Below are positions 21,575-32,100 of a stretch of DNA of 55,000 nucleotides, one piece after another. Position 1 is the first letter of the stretch, and every line of letters starts with the position of its first letter. The notes beneath the pieces are model-generated. The model had not been told where the DNA came from, did no database searches, and worked only from the letters and a program-made list of their open reading frames with translations. The translations under genes were made by a program, and so were the position numbers. Location of the stretch: positions 974,969-1,029,968 of the forward strand of contig RPFO01000003.1 of the NCBI GenBank assembly GCA_009746045.1. Reading direction: 5' to 3'. This DNA is from Mesostigma viride (Eukaryota > Streptophyta > Mesostigmatophyceae > Mesostigmatales > Mesostigmataceae).

Positions 21575-24500
21575 CTATTTTGAAGCAAGTTGTAGTGGCT
21601 GTCCTGTGGGGGTTTCAGCCTTGAGGAAGAATTCAGGCGGTAAGATGCCTTCTCTTAATCCTTCAGACAGTATCACTCCATTGGCAGATTGGAAGAATGT
21701 GATGCCAGCTGAAAATGGTGAATGCCAGGACATATGCACAGACATATATGCAATGACAAATACATGCAGGGAAACCAATGAAGTCAGGCGGAAATGAACC
21801 ATAACCATAGTTATGAATTTATAAGCGCCCAATGCGCCCAGTGCCCATATGCCATGGCGCGCCACTGGGAAGTGAACCGCTCTAAACCGGTTCGGCCATT
21901 CAATCCAAATGCAACATCAGCATCGACGCTAAGTCTACAAAAGAGATAGCAAGGAGTACATCAGAATATAGCAGATGTACTATAGCCTTCAAAAAAGATT
22001 GCAACTGTGCAAGGCCAAGTGACCTTGAACGGGATAAACATTTGAAGAAAAAACAAAGCAGATGTGGATGAGTGAGCACTCATGTATGCACGCAAGTTTT
22101 GATCTGCAAATGCTTCACTGCATCAACACCAAGAAGAAGAATAGCAACCGCCACCAACCCACAGCCGACAGGTCTAGCCATGCACTACAATTCCACAGCC
22201 ATCATCGCAAATGTTCATGCACATGCGCACAGCCCTGTGAGGACCGTTGTGCGCGAGGGCAGTCACATCCATGTGTGCAAGGACCATTCTCATGACCTGC
22301 TACGCAGGCGGAGACTTCTAACCGGATGACACATTAAAAGGCTATCATACCTGAAAGGTCAGGTTTACTGAGACTGAAAAATGATCAAAACTGGCTGCTA
22401 TGTTGAAAAAAAGGCAGTGTTTAAAATGTATTTGAAAAATTGCTAGAAATATGCTTACAGTAGGCAAACCTTTTTATTTCCCGGCATCCCAGACCTGGCA
22501 GGCCCCAACACCATTGGTGACACCAACCTTGCATTGCCTTAGGCACGTCCACGTAGATTAGAACCTCGCAGCCCTTGCGTACGCCTGCGGTGCCAACGCG
22601 CTCAAGTTGATGCAGTGCGAAGCATCACATGCAAATTGTCAGGAAGAGGGGAGGGGCTGATCGAGAAGTGAGGGGTGGCGATGGCTGGAGTTGACACGAG
22701 AGAGATCTGGTTGGGAGACAGCGAATTGGTCGGCAGCTCTGAGCAGCCACCAGCCAGCCTATCCGCCAGCCAGCCTATCCGCCAGCCAGCCTATCAGCCA
22801 GCCAGCATGTTAGCCAGCCAGCATGTTAGCCAGCCAGCATGTTAGCCTGCGGATAACAAGAGACTATAGGGACTATAGGGAGTGCATGTTTGTCATGGAG
22901 GGCAGTGGTGGACGGCGCTCGTGGTAAGCTGGTGGTGACGGAGGCATAGAGGGCAATACCCCAATGCAGAGAAAGATAGTCCAGTGTATAATATACCTAT
23001 AGTACGCGTATTATACAGTCGTGCGCAGCATTGTCGTATCATGATTTTGCGTACTATGTACGGAATACTAGCATGACGCCATAGTGCACAATAAGACCAG
23101 GCACTGCCAAGTGTTACTATACGTGATGTCAGGCAGCGGGATAAAAGGTTACTGTAAGTACATGTTTGGTAGCAGAATAGAAGGCTACTGTAAGTACATG
23201 CTTGGTAGCAGAATAGAAGGCTACTGTAAGTACATGCTTGGTAGCAGAATAGAAGGCTACTGTAAGTACATGCTTGGTAGCAGAATAGAAGGCTACTGTA
23301 AGTACATGCTTGGTAGCAGAATAGAAGGCTACTGTAAGTACATGCTTGGTAGCAGAATAGAAAGCTACTGTAAGTACATGCTTGGTAGCAGAATAGAAGG
23401 CTACTGTAAGTACATGCTTGGTAGCAGAATAGAAGGCTACTCATGTAAGTACATGCTTGGTAGCAGAATAGAAGGCTACTGTAAGTACATGCTTGGTAGC
23501 AGAATAGAAGGCTACTGTAAGTACCTGCTTGGTAGCAGAATAGAAAGCTACTGTAAGTACATGCTTGGTAGCAGAATAGAAGGCTACTGTAAGTACCTGC
23601 TTGGTAGCAGAATAGAAAGCTACTGTAAGTACATGCTTGGTAGCAGAATAGAAGGCTACTGTAACAAAATTTTCAACAGGATAAATTAAGGGGTGCTGCC
23701 ATCTAGGCTAGCACTCACCGCTTGTCACCGTCCCAAATTTGCCGGCTGCAAAGTGAATGTGGTTGCGGTTGCCGCGCTTGAGCCCTTGTGTGCGTATAAG
23801 GTGCCACGCCCTGCCACAAAGGTGGACCCATCCGCATGGACCAATCAAACAACCGACCAGCCAGCAGGGGTCAGCTCATGCAGTGAATTGAAAGATCAAC
23901 GCAATTTAAACAATTTGAGGCATGAAGCCTCCAAGCCTTGCCACTATACTACTAGGGTGTGTTGTAGAACATGCCATGAAACCTGACAGGGAGCCCCCGA
24001 TTCGCAAACGGGCAGCATCCCATGCAACGCAAAGCATTTGGGGAAACGCATACCCCGGCCTCCCAACTTCCATGTCTTATCTGGCCATAGCGCCGCGTAC
24101 TCACTGCATGCTTGTGCCGTGGAGGCAGATGGGCAGCTCGCTGGCGTTTGTCACCGCCTGAAGCTCCAGCTCAGGCACCTGCGCGCCAACCGTGGTGAGG
24201 CATGACCAAGTGTCCACAGCAGGACGGCCGAGCAGTTGTGAGGAACCCGGGGTCAGGGAGCCTGGGACGGGGGGAGAGGAGGCTGGGTGGTTGGGAGACC
24301 GGGTAGCTCTAAGGTGGGTGGACAGGAATGGAGTGGGGGATAAGTCCAAGAAGGCTTTAGTCCAGCATGCACTGTGGTGCTGTCGGCTATCATTTTGCAA
24401 GAAGCAACTTCAGCATGCCACAATTTGCGACGTAACCATCAAGTTTAGAATTGTCCAGCACTACTAGGATGAACCAGGAGTGCTGAACCAGAAGTGCTTG

Positions 24501-25036
24501 TGGCACAATCGCACTGCGCTGCTCACCATGTTTCAAATATAAATTGCTATAAGGTCAACACCAGGGAGGGCATACTAGTAACGTACCTGAATGGAATGCC
24601 CCTGGTTAGCTCTGATGAACAGGCGCCCGCTGTCGTCCTTGTCGACAGAGAACCGTTGCTTGTCATTCTCGGCCACCACCTTGCATACGTCCTCAACTGT
24701 AGCGCCTCGCAGATTTTTGTGGCGCAGGAGCTCGTCAACGGCTATTCGCCCATCGGGCAATATTGGCAACCGCTCTTTCTGAGCGCCATGCCTAAGTAGA
24801 TACGATAGCGTCTTGCTGAGGGACACCATGTCCAGTTTATGTCCTGGTATCAAGGCCGGTTTTCTTCCTGATACAGACCTCGACTGTCTACTCCCTTCCC
24901 TGCCTGATTCTGAGGGAGCCGCCATTCCTCGGATCGCTCGGCAAGCTACGGGTGAGGTACAGTACCGAGCGATTTTAACGATCTCTCTTCCAATAACGAG
25001 ATGGGGACGGGTCTGTGCAGCGTTGCAAAAGTGCAT
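21575..25036 (-). CDS. TPT1: tRNA 2'-phosphotransferase (Tpt1/KptA family), five exons
   Basis: The enzyme removes the 2'-phosphate left at the splice junction by fungal/plant-type tRNA ligation, transferring it to NAD+. The exons are 25036-24587, 24178-24105, 23810-23719, 22584-22528 and 21708-21575. Every junction is GT-AG and all phases agree, giving 268 aa. Motifs in order: KTLSYLLRHGA, IRANQGHSIQ at the end of exon 1, LPICLHGTS (exon 2), GLKRGNRNHIHFA (exon 3), SGVRKGCEVLIYVDV (exons 3-4), ITFFQSANGVILSEG (exon 5). The conserved Arg-His pair of LLRHG, the Arg of IRANQ and the Arg of SGVR are the residues known to be essential in this family. The first Met gives a 37-residue N-terminal extension; a second Met at 24925 (MAAPSES) would give 231 aa, closer to the family's usual length. 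Intron 3 contains a 36-bp minisatellite. Confidence 0.95.
22745..22850. repeat. Short tandem repeats in TPT1 intron 3
   Basis: CCAGCCAGCCTATCCG is repeated about three times, then CCAGCCAGCATGTTAG about three times. The two related units share CCAGCCAGC. Confidence 0.8.
23140..23668 (+). repeat. 36-bp minisatellite in TPT1 intron 3, carrying splice-site-like motifs
   Basis: Fourteen units lie between the first and last GTAA (23154 and 23661), near-identical, with one 3-bp insertion. The unit is GTAAGTACATGCTTGGTAGC followed by AGAATAGAAGGCTACT. The plus strand carries a consensus-like donor (CTGTAAGTA) in every unit. The minus strand, which is the sense strand of TPT1, carries TACTTACAG, an acceptor-like motif, in every unit. 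The unit is 12 codons long, so both strands have repeat ORFs; these are not genes. Confidence 0.95.
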
Positions 25037-25495
25037 GCCAGAATATATAGAAGGCTTGAAACGCCAACGCGTTGGTGGTTAGCAAAGTTGTAGGAGCTCC
25101 GCACTTTACACTTACGTGAAAAGATGTAATCCTACCTTGAAATACAGCGTTGCGGCCACAGTACACGTGATCATCAGAGACAAACGGGACGATTTAATTA
25201 GTTCGTGACTACTGCTTTGTCGGCGACACGACAACTCACTTTCAATACTAGTTGGATGCGCAGCTATGCACACTACACGAATCGCACCGAGAGCGGTTCG
25301 CGAGGGAGCTTCGGAAATGCGGCATGGCTGCTGCTCGTCAGCTAATTTGGTCATTCACATAATAATATTGTAAGGGCGGGCAACAACAACAATAATTAGA
25401 GACAATAATTAGTGCAATCCGGTGTCACAATCTCTGAGTGACTCTCTGACTGCACCAGGACTCAGGAGTCAGGAGGCAGGCCAAAGTGAACGTGT

Positions 25496-25550
25496 TGTCG
25501 TGGTGGTGGTGGTGGTGGTGGTTGTTGTTGTTGTTGTTGTTGTTGTTGCC
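25496..25550. repeat. Compound (TGG)n(TTG)n microsatellite
   Basis: About eight TGG followed by about nine TTG units between the two divergent genes. Confidence 0.95.
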
Positions 25551-26055
25551 CACGAGACGTTGTGCTATTCCTAGATCGAACACCTTTTCTCTACTCGATA
25601 CCTACTTGCCAACTGCCAAGTTTCTTACCGGCCTGTCTAGGACCCCATTGATATCCTGCATCGGGATCGCAAACCTGAAAGATCCCTCGTGCGCTGAAAA
25701 TAACGCCGCGTGGACCAACAAGGCTGTCGCTCACGAACTGAATCCGTTACAAGTTCACGGGCGGGCCTCAGGGAATAATAACATTCTTGTTTCTCGTCTA
25801 CTGTATACAGTAGGTGATCCGGTCACTGGTGATTCGCTATGAACGTTGGCGTCCCCGACTGGACCGGTCGACCATAAAGGAAACCTATTCTTGTCACCTT
25901 ATCTTTTTCCTCGTTGGCGTCCGGATGGCGCGCAACAGATGGTGGGTAACCTCGACGTGACAAGATGACGAAGCTGGCTTCTTAACGTCGATAGAAGTGA
26001 TGTGATATCATCATCAATCCCGACGCCCTAGACACAGTGTTCTGCTTATTAGGAC

Positions 26056-26067
26056 AGGCTATATAAT
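26056..26067 (+). promoter_or_regulatory. Candidate TATA box of the multicopper oxidase
   Basis: GGCTATATAATGCG lies about 110 bp before the start codon at 26170, a suitable distance for a TATA promoter with a short 5' UTR. Strength and use are not testable from sequence alone. Confidence 0.5.
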
Positions 26068-26169
26068 GCGTGAGTCATGCCGAAGGGGCATGTGTGCAAA
26101 CCCATTCATAAGCACTATCTTCTACACAACTAGTCGAAACTTTCGTACGCTACTGAAAGTTGCTGCATC

Positions 26170-29100
26170 ATGAGATCCCTCTCGACTCTAGCCGCCGTGC
26201 TGGCGCTGTTGGGCACCTTCGCCAGGTACGTTTCTTCGTTCTGAACGCGTTCAGCTATGTTTCGGTCTCTTGCATGCCCTCGTTTTCACGGAGTGCGATC
26301 CCCTTCGAAAGTCCGAACGCGTCAATCACTCGTCCTTGTCGCTGCTATCGTATCGTCTGCATGTGTGGTTCACGCTGGGCGCTTGATGGGTGCCGTCGCA
26401 TCCGTGCAGCTGCCAGGGGGCTACGGCACCCGCGTGCCCCGCCCCCATTGATGGCGCCACCCTGGCCAAGTTCGTGGACCCGTTGCCCAGCCCCGGCAGT
26501 TACCCCGATCGCCGTGTGCTCACCATCGGCATGCACGTCATCCAGCAGGTGGGTGGGGACTCGCGCTCCGTTGCATACTTGAAGCCGCCGACTGCCTCTT
26601 GCGCGTTATGGCAGGATTATCAGGCCGAGAACCGTTGGCCACACCCTTCAGGTGTGACTAACCCCTTCAGTGCGGTCACCTGCCCCAGCCTGCCGGGTTG
26701 GTCGATGGTCCCCATCCAGGCTTTCTGGTATTAGTATGCTGTATTATAATATGCTTCTAGAATAGTGGTGTTTCAGTTGTCAGCGACTACCTGCCCATTG
26801 CCATAGGAGCATTACGAACGTTGCTGGGAAATCCCAAGTACAGCCACACGGTAGTATGTTGATAGGAGCCTTGCAAAAGCACATGCGTGGCCGGGACGAC
26901 TTGGCCTCCTTCCTTGTTGTGATGAACGGCCTGCTAACATCAGCACCGTGCTGGCAATGCCTTGCTGGAAGAAGAGGCAGTTGGAGCTGACTGTATGGCA
27001 AGCCGCTGAAAATTCGACGAGAGCAAGCTGTTTCTGTTGCGGCCCGGGCAATTATACGGGCACAGGCGGGCACGTACTACAATAACAGTTTCCTGCACAA
27101 ATCTACCCGGCACTGTTCTGTTTCCTCTTCTTAAATCCCATGGCTCCTATTCGTAGTGCCCGCAGCCTCTGCACCGCGACCTCTGACCCTGTTTTGTCTC
27201 TTTAATTCTCTTCCCCCCTTTCCTTTTCCCCTCGTCCCGTTCCCTGATCGCTGGGTGCCCGCAGCCTCTGCACCGCGACCTGCCCCCCACCACACTGTAC
27301 GGCTACGGCGTCACCCCGATGAGCGCGACGTACCCAGGCCCGACCATACGGGTGGGTCCTGTGGGCAGGCGCCGCACTTGCGCCAAGGGACAGGCTACGC
27401 CCAGCCTACGCCCAAGCAAGCGGACCACTTAGAAGAGGGGTCACCACCATGGAACCTAGTCGTGGGCAGACCCTAATATGATGTACTGCCATACGGCTAT
27501 ATAGTGAGGGGGTTACCCACGGTAATATGATGTACTGCCATACGGCTATATAGTGAGGGGGTTACCCACGGTAATATGATGTACTGCCATACGGCTATAT
27601 AGTGAGGGGGTTACCCACGGTAATATGATGTACTGCCATACGGCTATATAGTGAGGGGGTTACCCACGGCCGGCCATGGAACACTTACAGGAGAGGGTTC
27701 ACCCCCATGCAACGTAGGGGCTCGGTATCACTCTCATCGCACTCAGTTCTGCGTTATAGGGCGACATTCTCAGTCACTCTTCATATTGTGGTCACTCTCT
27801 CATGACACACACCTGTTATGCATTGCAGCACTTGGGCCGTTGTGCCATTCGCTTGACACAAACGCGCCCGCGCGCACGCACACACACACACACTAGAGTT
27901 CTGAACACACAACAGATAGAACACTGTAGTTCTGAACACGCGATAGCTTGGACACTAAATAGCTCTGTGTTCGTGACCTCACTAGATCCTGTCCACTGTC
28001 ACACCCATACCAATGTCAACTGGCTAAGAAGTGTTACGCTGTTTGAACTCATGTTTACGAATGCGGTATATTGCCGTTGCTGGCCTCTGCACCTCGTTGT
28101 CTTCACCACAGGCCAAACATGGGTGGCCCCCTTCCAAGCGGACCCTTCCTCGCTGGCCGGCAAACGGCTAACAACTGTATATAACCTTGCTGCACTGTGC
28201 ACCTTGGCACCGGTGGTTCATGTCTGACACAGGCGACGCAGGGCCAGTCGCTCAGCGTCCTGTGGTTCAACCGGCTCGGCAAGGGCCCCCACCTGCTGCC
28301 GGTGGACGCCACCATTGACCAGGCCATCCCCCGAATCGCCGGGTGAGTACTGGCACCCGCACTCATGTGAGTGCTGGCACCCGCACTCATGTGAGTGCTG
28401 GCACCCGCACTCATGTGAGTGGAAACGTGCCGAGTTCCAGTGATAAAGGCAGGCATAGGCATTGACGTGACAGGTGAGTGTTATGCGAGACGTGATTGTT
28501 GAATGCGGCGGCCGCTGCGGTGGGTGGATTAATCATGACCAATCACGCGGGTACCACATGCCGCTGCGGTGGGTGGATGCTGTCGGTAAATGCATGCTTC
28601 CGTGCGGATCCTGACTCTGAACCAGATCCCGACATCAGCAGTCACTCATAGCCACGCTTGCCTGTCTGTGGATACGGACTCCTGTCCGCACTGGCCTGTC
28701 CGCCGCAACATGGTAGCCACGCATGGCGGCGCAAGTTGGGGTTAATCATGAGTTAGTCACGCTGCACCAGTCATTAGATAGTCACGCTGCACCAGTCATT
28801 AGATAGTCACGCTGCACCAGTCATTAGATAGTCACGCTGCACCGGTCATTAGTTAGTCACGCCTGCACCCGCTGTTTTTGGGATATGGCAGGCCCCACCT
28901 TGCGAATGGGAGCCACTGGGACGGTTCAGGCTGTTTGTCTTCTTCATATGTATCTTATTTGCGCACTGTCAGGATCGGAGTCCCTCTGACGGTGGTTTAT
29001 GCTCACAGGGGTTAAATTTTTCCCACAGGGGTCCAGGGTGCAGCGCCTTCATCCCATGATTATCTTGTACTGTATCTTGTATTGTATCTTGTATTGTATC

Positions 29101-32100
29101 TTGTATTGTATGATTATCTGTTACCGTGCGCAGCCACCTGTCTTCTTGAGCAGCGTCCCCAGTCCCCATGGTGGTCCACATTTTGATTCATGTGGCCAGC
29201 TTGGCTCATCGCTTTTATTCTCAAATGCGTTGTTAATTACTCCATCGTGTACTTTTCCCCCGGAACAGCGTCCCCACGGTGGTCCACGTGCACGGCGGTG
29301 AGGTGGCACCGGACTCGGACGGCAATCCACTCTCCTGGTTCACCTTCAACTTTGGTGACACGGTGCGTGCTCCTTGTAGTTGATTGGCAACCGGAAGGCA
29401 GAGCTCGGCTCGTCTTGCAGCGATGATCCGTTTATAGTACACACACCGACCCCCTGTGCTGGTTCACGCTCCATTGCCGCAACTTGGTGGGTGCTTGGGT
29501 GCTTGATTGGCAACGGAAAGGCAACGGCCACCAAGCCCTGCAATGGACATGATGGTTCATGTCAAGGGACATGGCAAATTAAAAGTCCGAAACCTCTCAT
29601 GTGGAGATAGGACTTGGCTCGCATAAAGCGCCACCCAGCGTTTTGTTCCGGAGAATTTTTTTGACCCGCGCCATGGCTGGTTGATGCGCCAAAGTGGTCA
29701 GCCACTGTCATTGGACACTTGAGCTTTACGGACCTGCCGCCAAGCATGACAGTGTCAAGCTACTTTCTAACATACCAGCCAGCCAGTCGCTGCCGAATGC
29801 TTTTGTTTTGACTTTCATACGACTATTATCCTTTCTGGCGTTGCAGGGCCCCGGCTTTGTGAATAACAAATTTGAGTACCCCAACACCCAGCAGCCGGCA
29901 ACCATCTGGTACCACGGTGCGTGAGGGAGTAAATGGAACTGTCTATTTTTATCTGCTTCCATTCTGGCAGTACTAGTAGAAAATCATGCAATGACGGTGT
30001 GTTCTTGGTTCGCAATTGCGCAGCTCTTTGAGTGCATGGTGATCGTCTCCTTCAAGTGAGATGGAAGGGTAGCCGCTGCAACTGGCTTCAGGCAGACCGG
30101 ACCGCACGCTGGGCATGACCCGCCTCAATGTGCCGTGTGCATGCCCGCTCTCTCACGCACCAAACGTGCTGATCACTGTCGCTGTATACACACCATCCCT
30201 CATGCAGACCACATGCTGGACCCACCTGAACAAGCACGCAATTACCATAGTACTGACGTTTTTGAACGGCTGCATGTCACTGTCGGCCATGCACACCAGA
30301 CCACGCACTGGGCACGACCCGTCTGAACGTTTACGCGGGCCTGGCTGGTCTCTACATCATCGATGACGGGGTCGATCGCGGCCTGCCCTCCGGCGACTAC
30401 GATGTCCCCCTGCTCATCCAGGACCGGGCGTTGTGCCCCAATGGTGCACTCTACTACCCCATCCGCCCGTTCCGGAACAGCGCCCTGGGTGAGACGAGCG
30501 TCCCCAGCATCTGGGTCCCTGAGTTCTTCGGCAACCTGGTGGTGGTCAACGGCAAGGTGTGGCCGTTCAAGGAGGTGGAGCGCCGCACCTACCGCTTCCG
30601 CGTGGCGTGAGTGGGGTCAAGCTCTTGTGTTTATTATTTGTAATATTGTTTATGGTAGGCAGGTGTGCGCTCAAGGACATTGCATGAAAGGGACTTTGGA
30701 ATGAGAACTCTACTTGTGTGTTTGTGTGACCTTAAATTTTCCTTTTTTTTCTTTCACATCTGATTGACTATACCTGTAAATTCACGTTGTGGTGCCATAT
30801 CAGTCATAGGCCCCCCCACGGCGAGTGCCTTTCCCCCATGCAGCAACGCGGCTCAACCGCCTCAACGCGCTCTTGTTATAACCTGCTCTAACAGCCCCCT
30901 GTGGCTTTGTGTCACCAAGATGTGGCCCCCACGTTAAATTCATTCAAAGCACGTGACTGCGGCCCCCGCATGCACCGTGCTCCATGCACGACGGCTCCAA
31001 CGCTGCTTGGCTTGTGTTACTTTTTCTTGTCCCATGTGCGATTATTCATTCCTTCCATGCTCCGCGCAGCGACGGCTCCAACGCCCGCTTCTACAACCTG
31101 TACCTGGAAGACAACGGCATCACCGGGGGCCCCTCCTGCGCTGTCATTTACCAGATCGCCACCGATGGGGGGTACCTGGACGCCCCTGTGCTCATCACGC
31201 CGCCCTTCCTCATGGCGCCCGGGGAGAGGAGGGAGCTGGTCGTGGACTTCAGTGGCTGCGCCGAGGGCACCATCATCGACGTCCGCAACAAGTGAGAGGA
31301 TGATTTAAAAAATATTTAAACTACTATACAATTGTCAGATCTACTATACTCTATCTTCCGGCATGCTCGGAATGTCTCATGGCTACTACTACATAAACTT
31401 TGGTTTGTCATTATTAAAATAATAGGGTGAGCCTATCCTGCACTACCACTGTGGCTGGCATGGCGGGCGCTATTTGCCGTTGGAGTAAGTTGCATTGCAC
31501 GGGCCCGTTTGTTTCATTAATGTTAGAAGGCACGGGCCCGGTGGCTTTGGTGGACTCGTGACCGGGTGGTGTGTGTGTGTGGATGGCGTTAGCCCGGTTT
31601 GAGGTTAGCTTTCTTAGGAGGACTCCAGAGTTTCCATTTTTCACATTCCTGCCTATACAGCTCACCTTATTTTATATCTCACATGTCTCGATCGCTATCT
31701 CACATGTCTTTTTCATTAACTAAGTAATAAGTAGCGGGGCTATCTAACCTCGCATTCTCATAGACATGTGCATCCCTCCTCGCCCTCTTACTCCTGCCGT
31801 CTCCCTGGCCCTCGCCCTCGCCCTCGCCCTCGCCCTCGCCCTCGCCCTCGCCCTCGCCCTCGCCCTCGCCCTCGCCCTCGCCCTCGCCCTCGCCCTCGCC
31901 CTCGCCCTCGCCCTCGCCCTCGCCCTCGCCCTCGCCCTCGCCCTCGCCCTCGCCCTCGCCCTCGCCCTCGCCCCCGCCCCCGCCCCCCCCCCTTTTTCCC
32001 CTCAGCGCCGCGGCTCCCTTTGCAGGCCCCGAGGACTTCACCAACGACCTGGGCGACGTCTCCTACATCCTCCAGTTCCGCGTCCTCCCCGGCGTGGCCG

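Larger units (their letters stand above)
25037..26169. other. Shared upstream region of TPT1 and the multicopper oxidase
   Basis: A divergent intergenic interval of about 1.1 kb with no further gene recognised. It holds a GTGG/GTT microsatellite at 25496-25550 and the candidate TATA box of the oxidase at about 26058. Confidence 0.6.

Noticed and set aside
23084-23689. CRISPR-like array (36-bp regular repeats) or a 201-codon repeat protein
   Set aside because: The units are directly adjacent with no spacers, and the locus is inside an intron of TPT1 in a eukaryote.
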